Origin: Chloroflexota bacterium
GTDB lineage: Bacteria > Chloroflexota > Dehalococcoidia > Lucifugimonadales > JADFKI01
Length of the DNA: 10,014 nucleotides
Direction of reading: 5' to 3'
NCBI GenBank assembly: GCA_022565015.1
Contig: JADFKI010000122.1
Span: 1-10,014, forward strand
The position numbers were made by a program, and so were the translations under genes. The notes under the pieces were generated by a model. That model was not told the origin of the DNA. It did no database searches and worked only from the letters and a program-made list of their open reading frames with translations. Shown one piece after another: positions 1-5,796 of the stretch (positions are counted from its first letter, which is position 1; each line of letters begins with the position of its first letter).

Positions 1-1
1 T

Positions 2-58
2 TGCATTTGGGAACGTAAAGATGCGAAGTTCGCTGAGGCAGTGAAGCCAGCCTATTGA
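2..58 (+). CDS. possible C-terminal tail of an upstream gene (partial)
   Basis: An open frame enters from the left edge and stops at TGA 56-58, giving 18 residues that end in AVKPAY. It would converge on the minus-strand prepilin unit, with the terminator hairpin at 82-119 between them. The fragment is too short to recognise and there is no start to judge. Another plus frame stays open to a stop at 42-44, and a minus frame is also open here, so this may be non-coding. Confidence 0.25.
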   Translation, partial: CIWERKDAKFAEAVKPAY

Positions 59-81
59 ATCAGACGATAAGGCCCCGGAAC

Positions 82-119
82 AAAAAGTTGCCCGTGAGCT
101 ATATGTGCTCACGGGCAAC
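82..119 (-). terminator. intrinsic (Rho-independent) terminator of the prepilin unit
   Basis: Two perfect 13-bp inverted arms, 87-99 (GTTGCCCGTGAGC) and 107-119, enclose a 7-nt loop. Read on the minus strand the G+C-rich stem is followed at once by five T (the A run 82-86 on the plus strand), the classic layout of an intrinsic terminator. It lies about 105 nt past the stop of the last prepilin-like gene (225). On the plus strand no T run follows the stem, so termination is expected mainly for minus-strand transcripts. Confidence 0.88.
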
Positions 120-136
120 CCATAGCCTGCACTAAC

Positions 137-177
137 AACCGCGTTGCATGCCTATGAACGACTCCGTTTACGCGGTT
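137..177. repeat. inverted repeat in the 3' region of the prepilin unit
   Basis: Arms AACCGCG (137-143) and CGCGGTT (171-177) are perfect complements, with one further T-A pair inside (144/170), and enclose about 26 nt. It lies between the stop codon at 225 and the main terminator, so it could fold in the 3' untranslated part of the minus-strand transcript. There is no T run beside it. With short arms and a long loop it may be chance. Confidence 0.3.
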
Positions 178-224
178 CAACGTCAACTGGGACGATCATC
201 GGCGAGAAATCGATACGGGCCTGA

Positions 225-1592
225 TTAAGGTTTTCCGGTATTTTTGCGAATTACCTCGGCATCTGAACCCAGGAGAAAGACGGTGCTGGACGTCGTGCTG
301 GACGTCGTGGAGTTGCCGCCGTCGGTCACGGTTATCTCGTAGGTGTCCATCACCTTCACAACCGCATCGGGCCAGCCGTAGGCCTGATCATCGAACTCCT
401 TGAAGAAGACGGTTGTCTCGACAAAGTAGGTGCCGGGCGTCGTCGGGGCGATGGCATCAAAGGTAATGTACCTGTCATCTGCCCAAGACGGCAACGTCGG
501 CTTGTCGTTATCCCAGATCCAGTTGAGCACCTGTCGCCGGCCCTGCTGTGACATAGGTAGGGGGTCGTTTGCGGTTATATTCCCCGCAGTGGAGCCTGCG
601 ATGTAGATGAAGTCATCGGGCAGCTTCAGCCGCACCCACCACACGTGCAGCGACTGGTTGCTCGTGTTTTTGATAGGCACCACGTAAGTCGAATAGAGTT
701 GGGTTGGGTCTAGAGGGTCGGGCTCGGCAGCTACGGACGTATCGATGTCGCCCTTTTCGCTGGCGCACACTGGTTCAGGGGGATCACCAACAGAAATTCG
801 GGCCGTGGCGCCGGTCCTGGTCTGGCTGCCTTCCGGCTCGACCCAGGCGATGTTACAGAAGTGACCCACCGGAATATACGTGGCCTGAGCGTCAAAGCTC
901 ATTTCAAGGACTTCGCCCGGCTGAAGGGTAATGCCGACGGGATTCAGGTCCCAGGAGAGTTGCAGGTAGGCCGGAGTATCGATGCCCGTCGCAGGGTCGA
1001 ACTTGTCTCTCCAGGTCTCGAGCGGCGGTTCCAGCAAAAACACATCGAAATCGGGGCTGGTAACGCTGTCGCCGATGTATGTGAACCCCTCTGGAAGTCC
1101 GTCGTGCATCCAGTTGAGAGGTATGACCCTGTCAACGGTGGTGTTCTCGACACGGATGGTGTAGGTATGCACCGACGCTATGCCGGAATCCACCGGCGCG
1201 GCAAAGGGGAATACGGTCTTGGTGACTACCAGGCCTTCGCCGTCTATAGGGGATATGTTGGGGTCCCCTGGATCTATATCGATGACGAATTCATCGTCGT
1301 TGATAACCGTGACGATGGTATCGCCGTCCGGCAGGCCGTCGCCGTCGCCGTCGAGCCACAGCGTTTCCAGGTATTCCTCGTCCGGCGGGTTCAGGATCTG
1401 GTGTATCCCCAGCTCGTCGGCGCCAATCTGCGAAAACTGGTCCCGCGCGATCTGCGACTTGACCGTGGAGTCCACGGTCAGCGTGCTTGCCAGGCCAAGT
1501 GCCGCGGTGATTATGGGAACGGAGATGGCCATGAAGGCCAACGCCAATACCATGGTTACTCCGTCTTCCTTGTGAATTAGCCGGTTGAACAT
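225..1592 (-). CDS. large PilX-like minor pilin with DUF11-like surface domains
   Basis: Predicted 455-residue exported filament subunit or tip adhesin. A short basic leader ends at Gly11, followed by a hydrophobic segment of about 25 residues (12-37), as in type IV prepilins. The residue five places after Gly is Leu instead of the usual Glu, a variation known in PilX/GspK-type minor subunits. Residues 81-91 (DGDGDGLPDGD) match the DxDxDGxxD calcium loop of thrombospondin type-3 repeats. Two regions, about 120-270 and 285-425, each carry a YTIxVxNT-like strand and an LPxxFxYIxGS-like motif typical of DUF11/Ig-like repeats. The only cysteines, 246 and 276, could form a disulfide. A Ser/Thr-rich run (428-437) precedes the last 18 residues. 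It is the last gene of the unit: its ATG follows the stop of the PilW-like gene by 3 nt, with GAGG inside that gene as ribosome site. Pilin-like export is well supported; adhesin function is inference. Confidence 0.8.
   Translation of the reverse strand: MFNRLIHKEDGVTMVLALAFMAISVPIITAALGLASTLTVDSTVKSQIARDQFSQIGADELGIHQILNPPDEEYLETLWLDGDGDGLPDGDTIVTVINDDEFVIDIDPGDPNISPIDGEGLVVTKTVFPFAAPVDSGIASVHTYTIRVENTTVDRVIPLNWMHDGLPEGFTYIGDSVTSPDFDVFLLEPPLETWRDKFDPATGIDTPAYLQLSWDLNPVGITLQPGEVLEMSFDAQATYIPVGHFCNIAWVEPEGSQTRTGATARISVGDPPEPVCASEKGDIDTSVAAEPDPLDPTQLYSTYVVPIKNTSNQSLHVWWVRLKLPDDFIYIAGSTAGNITANDPLPMSQQGRRQVLNWIWDNDKPTLPSWADDRYITFDAIAPTTPGTYFVETTVFFKEFDDQAYGWPDAVVKVMDTYEITVTDGGNSTTSSTTSSTVFLLGSDAEVIRKNTGKP
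283..306 (-). repeat. 12-bp in-frame tandem repeat coding for Thr/Ser
   Basis: The unit GTGCTGGACGTC is present twice in direct succession (283-294, 295-306) and continues for 4 more bases. On the coding (minus) strand it encodes the Ser/Thr-rich run near the C-terminus of the large pilin-like protein. Because the unit is a multiple of three, gain or loss of a copy would change linker length without shifting frame. Confidence 0.85.
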
Positions 1593-1595
1593 TGG

Positions 1596-2183
1596 CTAGA
1601 TCCTCAACTTCCTCAGAAATGTCTGGAGACTTGTGAACTCGGTTGCACCTTCCTCCGCCTCAACCTCGAGATCGAAGCTGAGTACATCACCTGAAGCAGA
1701 AAGGCTGAAGCCGGCGGAGACGACGCGCCTCGTAAGGCTGCTTTGGGCTAACTGCAGACCGTCGACCACTATTATCCTTTGTAGCTCTGTGCCGACGACT
1801 ACGTAGGTGATCTCGTGCCGTGTAAAGTTTGCGCTCAGTGTGCCGTCGCAATAGGTTACGGGCAGGTCATTGGGGTCAGTGAACTCGTACCAGACCACCA
1901 TTATGCTGCCGACAGTGCCGCCGCCGGGCGTGAGCTTGGCATTCGTCGCCGAGTCACAGACTTCGTGGGCGTTCAACGCGTCCTCGGACAGCCAGCTGTC
2001 GGCGTGCCTGATATCCCTGGTAGCGATAACATCATCGACCCATACACGTTCGATAACGAGGCTCTGGAAGATGCCGCTACCTACGAGGCCCAAGCCGAGA
2101 CCCATAATGCTCAGAGCGACCAACGTCTCAGCCAGGGTAAATCCTGAAGATGTAGACAAAAGCCTATTGAATATCGACTTCAT
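1596..2183 (-). CDS. PilW/GspJ-like minor type IV prepilin
   Basis: Predicted 195-residue minor filament subunit cleaved by a prepilin peptidase. The leader (1-14) ends in Gly14 and is followed by FTLAETLVAL, a textbook class III site with Phe at +1 and Glu at +5 (Glu19), then a hydrophobic helix to about residue 43. The C-terminal part ends in short strands and LQTFLRKLRI, resembling PilW/GspJ-type subunits. Cys76 and Cys112 may pair as a disulfide. The ATG at 2183 is chosen because GGGAG lies 8 nt upstream and the leader has normal length; an in-frame GTG at 2201 would add six residues. It is the middle gene of the unit, 36 nt after the PilV-like gene and 3 nt before the large PilX-like gene. 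Prepilin identity is firm; the W/J assignment rests on tail shape and gene order. Confidence 0.88.
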   Translation of the reverse strand: MKSIFNRLLSTSSGFTLAETLVALSIMGLGLGLVGSGIFQSLVIERVWVDDVIATRDIRHADSWLSEDALNAHEVCDSATNAKLTPGGGTVGSIMVVWYEFTDPNDLPVTYCDGTLSANFTRHEITYVVVGTELQRIIVVDGLQLAQSSLTRRVVSAGFSLSASGDVLSFDLEVEAEEGATEFTSLQTFLRKLRI

Positions 2184-2219
2184 CAACCTCACTCCCACCA
2201 CCGCATTCAGGCTTTTGAA

Positions 2220-2666
2220 TTACAGTTGTTTGGCCTTTATGGTTTCTAGTACGAAGACAGTGTCGTTTCCATAGGACACCGTGACTATGACTTTCTGCAC
2301 GTCGGGGTCGGGGGCCAGCACGTCCACTTCCTCTGTGGTGGCCGTTACCGTGTATCCCTCGGGAGTCGTGACTGCAGGGTAGTCGGTGCCTATATTCAGG
2401 TAGGCGCTTTCAAAAATCGAAGCCATCTGGTTCCTTGCCACGAATTCAGCTATTGACTGCCGCTCCGTCTGCGCGCCGGAGATCTGGGTAGTCGAAAGAC
2501 CACTCATCACCGCGGTGCCCACTATGGTGAACAGGGCTATGGAAATGACGGATTCGACTAACAGGCTACCCGTCTTCTCGCGAACAACGGACTTGATGCA
2601 GCTTGCCATGCCGCCCCTGCGTTTCGTCCCTAATTTCTTCGTATACGTGTCTGTTAACAGCTTCAT
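2220..2666 (-). CDS. PilV/GspI-like minor type IV prepilin
   Basis: Predicted 148-residue minor filament subunit. The cleavage site is KTG/SLLVESVISIALF: Gly33, Ser at +1 and Glu38 at +5, followed by a hydrophobic helix to about residue 54. The stretch EFVARNQMASI just after the helix resembles the A-x(2)-VAxNQ signature of GspI/PilV subunits, and the remainder is a small beta-rich domain. From the ATG at 2666 the leader would be 33 residues, long for the class; Met20 at 2609, with AGGGG 4 nt upstream, would give a 14-residue leader and may be the true start. It is the first gene of the minus-strand unit, facing the LuxR-type gene across the divergent region. The V-W-X-like order matches minor pilin operons of other bacteria. 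Confidence 0.85.
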   Translation of the reverse strand: MKLLTDTYTKKLGTKRRGGMASCIKSVVREKTGSLLVESVISIALFTIVGTAVMSGLSTTQISGAQTERQSIAEFVARNQMASIFESAYLNIGTDYPAVTTPEGYTVTATTEEVDVLAPDPDVQKVIVTVSYGNDTVFVLETIKAKQL

Positions 2667-2913
2667 GGCCTTCCATCTATTCTGAATCCAGCCCCCACGA
2701 GGAGGGCTCTATTCCGCTATCAACTCAGGGTCTAATCCTATACTTAGCCGCCCGACACGACACCGTCCTAAAGTACCAACTTGTCCAGGCTGGTAGACAC
2801 CGACCAAAAGCATCAGAAAACCCAGGAACCGCAAACTTAGCGCATACCTATTACAAACCTAGGGGGTCATTTGCATTGGTACTATGGTTCCAATCGGATG
2901 TTGGAGGAGTGAC
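2667..2913. promoter_or_regulatory. divergent intergenic region with two short dyads
   Basis: This 247-bp stretch separates the minus-strand prepilin unit from the plus-strand LuxR-type gene and should hold promoters for both. I found no convincing -35/-10 pair: TATACT at 2739-2744 resembles a -10 box on the plus strand but has no good -35. Two dyads are visible: TACCA-N12-TGGTA (2774-2795) and ATTGG-N10-CCAAT (2875-2894), the second just upstream of the regulator's ribosome site. A direct repeat ACCTA occurs at 2846 and 2857, one helical turn apart. Arms of 5 bp are common by chance, so operator function is only a suggestion. Confidence 0.45.
2903..2909 (+). promoter_or_regulatory. ribosome binding site that sets the LuxR-type start
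   Basis: GGAGGAG is a near-perfect Shine-Dalgarno sequence 4 nt (core GGAGG 6 nt) before the in-frame GTG at 2914. It lies downstream of the alternative ATG at 2884 and 16 nt before the ATG at 2926, so it favours GTG as the initiation codon. Confidence 0.75.
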
Positions 2914-3237
2914 GTGGTTACGGCAATGCAGACAACGTTTCCCGTACAAGAAGACATAGACTTTTCGCTCAGTGTGCTCAGGATTAACGGAGGCGTCGTG
3001 ATAAGGCCGCGGAATCCCGAGCAGGTGCCCGTTGACGCACAGCCTCTGACGGACAGAGAAAGGGAGGTACTCTCCATAGTGGCGGAGGGATACTCCAACA
3101 AGCTCATCGCGGCGCGACTGGGAATTTCCGAGCGGACCGTCAAAAACCACCTTACCTATATCATGATCAAGCTTCGAGCCTCCGACCGCACTCACGCCGT
3201 CGTTACGGCGGTAAGGCTCGGATGGCTGGCCATCTGA
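2914..3237 (+). CDS. HTH-only LuxR/NarL-family transcriptional regulator
   Basis: Predicted 107-residue DNA-binding protein in the cytoplasm. Residues 45-107 form a complete GerE/LuxR helix-turn-helix: LTDREREVLSIVAEG, then SNKLIAARLGIS, then the recognition helix around SERTVKNHLTYIMIKL (72-87). The first 44 residues contain no receiver, PAS or autoinducer domain, so it is about half the length of a usual NarL/FixJ regulator, which has a receiver of about 120 residues. The GTG start is set by GGAGGAG at 2903-2909; starting at ATG 2884 would add ten residues without creating a domain. It lies at the divergence point between the minor pilin unit and the pilB/pilC genes, so control of pilus expression is likely but inferred. 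It may depend on a partner for signal input, or follow its own level. Confidence 0.88.
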   Translation: MVTAMQTTFPVQEDIDFSLSVLRINGGVVIRPRNPEQVPVDAQPLTDREREVLSIVAEGYSNKLIAARLGISERTVKNHLTYIMIKLRASDRTHAVVTAVRLGWLAI

Positions 3238-3296
3238 TCGTTGGGCCCCGGACAGGGCGCCCTCGGAAATAGGTTGGTGATGAGGTAATAATCTAC

Positions 3297-3309
3297 GGTC
3301 AGATTGACC
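3297..3309. promoter_or_regulatory. short perfect inverted repeat before the first paralogue
   Basis: GGTCA-GAT-TGACC is a perfect 5+3+5 dyad ending a few bases before the ribosome site (GAGGTGA, 3313-3319) of the gene at 3326. It could be an operator half-site pair or a small RNA hairpin near the start. An A+T-rich stretch with AATAAT (3287-3292) precedes it but lacks a matching -35. Function is unproven and chance is possible. Confidence 0.3.
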
Positions 3310-3325
3310 AGAGAGGTGACATTTC

Positions 3326-3718
3326 ATGATAAATCAGATCAACGACATATATGAGAAGACGTCTCACGAGCCAAGTGAAAACGGCAACCGCAGGCCGATA
3401 GACAGGGAATTCGAAGGCGTCATCGGCGCCGCCATCGAACAGGCCGTCTCTCAGTACCACAATCTGCTGAGGCAGGGACTCGATATCGAGGTCAAGCGCA
3501 TCGTCGAGGAGTTCGAGAAGGCCACGTCCACAATAGACATGGTCATCGCCCGACGTGTCCGAGCCCGCCTCGCGGAGCTAGTGCAGGGCGAGGTCCGAAG
3601 GGTTTTCGACGACACTCTGAGCAACGCCGAACAGACGCTCGTGGACCCCATATGGGCCAAAGCACGTGACAAGCACCTCTCTTTCCTGTCCGACTTCGGC
3701 CAATCAACGGAGGAGTAG
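3326..3718 (+). CDS. small protein of unknown family; paralogue of the next gene's N-terminus
   Basis: I do not recognise a named family. The 130-residue protein has a polar start (1-28), then a mostly alpha-helical charged domain (29-122) from FEGVIGAAIEQAVSQY through VKRIVEEFE and VFDDTL to DPIWAKARDKH. By eye about two thirds of these residues are identical to residues 31-124 of the acidic protein encoded next (3852-5789), so the two genes arose by duplication. There is no signal peptide or membrane segment, and heptad-like spacing suggests helical pairing, so it is probably cytoplasmic. Start ATG 3326 has GAGGTGA 6 nt upstream. It stands between the LuxR-type regulator (88 nt gap) and the larger paralogue (133 nt gap), in the same direction as pilB. 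It may compete or heterodimerise with the larger paralogue, which is inference. Confidence 0.82.
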   Translation: MINQINDIYEKTSHEPSENGNRRPIDREFEGVIGAAIEQAVSQYHNLLRQGLDIEVKRIVEEFEKATSTIDMVIARRVRARLAELVQGEVRRVFDDTLSNAEQTLVDPIWAKARDKHLSFLSDFGQSTEE

Positions 3719-3758
3719 CCCCACGTCCCGCAAGGGGCCCGCGACACTACCAACGCTA

Positions 3759-3784
3759 GTCCAGAATCGCCGTAGATTCGGGAC
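3759..3784 (+). other. hairpin between the two paralogous genes
   Basis: GTCC-A-GAATC (3759-3768) can pair with GATTC-G-GGAC (3775-3784) over nine base pairs with one A/G mismatch and a 6-nt loop. It lies 41 nt after the stop of the small paralogue and 67 nt before the start of the large one. The downstream bases (AGCTTAAGATTT) are only moderately T-rich, so a full intrinsic terminator is unlikely. It could attenuate transcription or protect or process the mRNA, setting different levels of the two paralogues. Confidence 0.45.
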
Positions 3785-3851
3785 AGCTTAAGATTTCCGA
3801 TCTAACACCTACGCTAAGTGCGCATGTGAAATGGAGTCAGGCAAAGGGACC

Positions 3852-5789
3852 ATGATCAACGAAAGCGACGGAAGCCAAGATAGCCAGGACGACAAGGAAG
3901 ACCAGGAAATTGATGACTCTCCGACTGACCCGATGTTGGGTCAATTTGAGGGCGTAATCGGAGCGGCCATCGAGAAGGCCGTTTCACAGTACCGAGCCCT
4001 CCTTAGCCAGGGCCTCGACACCGAAGTCAAGAGAATCGTAACGGAGTTTGAAGTCGCCACCGCCGACATCGACCAGACTGTCGCGAAGCAGACCAGGGCA
4101 AGGCTGACAGAGCTAATAGAAGACGAGGTCAGGGCCGTATTCGACGACACCCTTGGCGAGGCCGAGCAGACGTTTGCAGACCCTATATGGCGCACGGCCC
4201 GCGACAGACATATCCCCTACCTGGCGCCCAAGAAATCAGAATCGGAGAAAGAGGCTTCCATTTCCCAAACGCCCTCGCAGGCCAATCCCACGGAGCATGA
4301 CGGTGTCCCGCAGCCTGACGCGCCTGAATCCGAAAGCGAAAACGTCGAAGGTCCCAAGCCACTCGCCCCGCCCTCGCCTAATTTCTGGGTGTTTCCCTCC
4401 GACCAGCAGATGCGCGTAAGAGTCCAGGAGGAGCCCGACCAGGTCTATTCGCCCAATGATGAGTTCGCCGATGCCCAACAGCCGTCGATCGACGACGATG
4501 AGAAGTACACCGACGCCCTATCTGTCGACGCTGACGAAAATTCAGACCTTGAGACGGTCATTCACGATAATTCCGACATGACGCACATCGCAGCTAATGA
4601 GGACCTCAAACAGGAGCCCGTGGACGATTCCGAGCCGGGTCCCCTTGAAGAAATCGACGATGAAGAGCTGATGGTTGCGGAAGCTCTGGATTTCGAGGAT
4701 CTAGAAGAGCCTGAATGGGTCCTGCCGGACAACCCGTATGAGATATCTGACGACTGGAGTGCGCCCGTTCCTATTACATCGGAGGATTTAGAGAGTGCCG
4801 AAGCCATAGTCGTCGAGAGTGACGAAAAGTCTCCTTCCGACCGCCTGGAAGAGGAATCCACGCCCGATGAAGGGAGCGTTAACGGGCTCAGCGACGGCGA
4901 AAACACAGAGCGCAATGCACCCGCGGAAGAGGAAACGGCAGCCTCCCCGGCCAACGGTTTGGAGCCCCACGACATTGCTGCCAATCCCGCAGAAGAAGAA
5001 GTTGTGCCGGCAAATGGGCAGACGTTGAACGAGGATGCCGGCGAAGTCGCGGCCCATGCGGATGTAATCGAAGAAGACGAGGCGAAAGACCGGGCCGAAG
5101 TCGTCGCAGGCGTCGCCGAAGGACCCACGCTGAAAACGGAGGAGCCTGAAAAAGTCATCTCCGCTGTTGAGGGCGATGTGCAGACACTTGCAGATGCAAT
5201 CGAAGAAGACGAGGCGAAAGACCGGGCCGAAGTTGTCGCAGGCGTCGCCGAAGGACCCACGCTGAAAACGGAGGAGCCTGAAAAAGTCATCTCCGCTGTT
5301 GAGGGCGATGTGCAGACACTTGCAGATGCAATAGAAGACGATGGGACGAAAGACCAGACCGAAGTTGTAGCAAGCGTCGCGGAAAGGCCCGCGCTGAAAG
5401 CAGACGAGCCGTCCGAGCCGGAGAACGATCAGGCGGCCGTATTCGAGGGCACCGTGCGGCTGAACGTGGAGGCCCCTGGTTGCGTCAAGGAGATCGTACA
5501 GTTCGTGAGAGAGCTCAGGCAGAAGCCGCAGCTCCGATTGCTGCGTCTTGTCGGCAACAATCTGGAGGGAGTGGACATCTGGCTCGGTCTCAGGGAGCCC
5601 TTGAATCTGGGAACTATCCTTCCGGAGATGCAAGGCGTAACGATAATCAGCAAGTCCCTGGAGCATGTGGGTGGACCGGACGAGCGATTGCTAAGCGTTC
5701 GTCTGATTCGAAATGAAGCTCCCCAGAATTCCGGATCGTTTGCGCCCGCGGAATCGATGCCTGTGGAAAATCCAAAGGTAGTGGCGTAA
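3852..5789 (+). CDS. long acidic, low-complexity protein with conserved N- and C-terminal domains
   Basis: Unknown family; 645 residues in three parts. Residues 30-125 repeat the helical domain of the preceding gene, at about two-thirds identity. Residues 130-529 are strongly acidic (Glu/Asp/Pro/Ala-rich), probably disordered, and include 44-residue tandem repeats at 406-527. Residues 530-620 form a compact alpha/beta domain (VFEGTVRLNVEAPG, a helix with FVRELRQ, then LRLVGNN and VDIWLGLREP), suggestive of a ferredoxin-like beta-alpha-beta-beta fold. There is no signal peptide or membrane segment, so a cytoplasmic scaffold is plausible. ATG 3852 is preferred over ATG 3831: it has AAAGGG just upstream and both paralogues then begin Met-Ile-Asn, while 3831 has no ribosome site. 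The stop is 7 nt before pilB, implying co-translation and a role with the ATPase. The layout recalls FimV-like acidic hubs, but I see no homology. Confidence 0.82.
   Translation: MINESDGSQDSQDDKEDQEIDDSPTDPMLGQFEGVIGAAIEKAVSQYRALLSQGLDTEVKRIVTEFEVATADIDQTVAKQTRARLTELIEDEVRAVFDDTLGEAEQTFADPIWRTARDRHIPYLAPKKSESEKEASISQTPSQANPTEHDGVPQPDAPESESENVEGPKPLAPPSPNFWVFPSDQQMRVRVQEEPDQVYSPNDEFADAQQPSIDDDEKYTDALSVDADENSDLETVIHDNSDMTHIAANEDLKQEPVDDSEPGPLEEIDDEELMVAEALDFEDLEEPEWVLPDNPYEISDDWSAPVPITSEDLESAEAIVVESDEKSPSDRLEEESTPDEGSVNGLSDGENTERNAPAEEETAASPANGLEPHDIAANPAEEEVVPANGQTLNEDAGEVAAHADVIEEDEAKDRAEVVAGVAEGPTLKTEEPEKVISAVEGDVQTLADAIEEDEAKDRAEVVAGVAEGPTLKTEEPEKVISAVEGDVQTLADAIEDDGTKDQTEVVASVAERPALKADEPSEPENDQAAVFEGTVRLNVEAPGCVKEIVQFVRELRQKPQLRLLRLVGNNLEGVDIWLGLREPLNLGTILPEMQGVTIISKSLEHVGGPDERLLSVRLIRNEAPQNSGSFAPAESMPVENPKVVA
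5066..5423 (+). repeat. 132-bp coding tandem repeat, two near-identical copies plus a decayed third
   Basis: Copies 5066-5197 and 5198-5329 have the same length (44 codons) and, compared base by base, differ at a single position (C at 5102, T at 5234, a silent Val change). A third, partial copy from 5330 to about 5423 keeps the pattern (KDQTEVVASVAERPALK) but has diverged clearly. The picture is an older duplication followed by a very recent one within the acidic region of the gene at 3852-5789. The unit preserves frame, so copy number may vary between strains. Confidence 0.93.
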
Positions 5790-5796
5790 GGGGATC

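Noticed and set aside
861..1580. Plus-strand open frame of 239 residues opposite the large pilin-like gene
   Set aside because: Antisense shadow: the minus frame has a prepilin leader, DUF11-like motifs and tight operon spacing, whereas the plus frame shows no recognisable domain.
2739..2744. TATACT as a plus-strand -10 promoter element
   Set aside because: No acceptable -35 about 17 bp upstream and no extended -10, and it is about 170 bp from the regulator's start, so I do not call a promoter.
3242..3262. G+C-rich stretch after the LuxR-type gene as a terminator
   Set aside because: The possible pairing is short and irregular and no T run follows, so read-through into the paralogue genes is more likely.
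2851..3327. Minus-strand open frame covering the LuxR-type gene and part of the intergenic region
   Set aside because: The plus strand encodes an unmistakable GerE helix-turn-helix with a strong ribosome site; the minus frame has no recognisable content.
5066..5423. Repeat array as a CRISPR or mobile-element remnant
   Set aside because: The units are directly adjacent, 132 bp long, in frame and coding, with no spacers, no terminal inverted repeats and no associated transposase or cas gene.
4562..5666. Long minus-strand open frames (up to about 290 residues) opposite the acidic protein
   Set aside because: They are antisense shadows of a biased, repeat-containing coding region; the translations are Ser-rich or otherwise low-complexity without domain features, and the plus-strand gene has a conserved paralogous domain and linkage to pilB.
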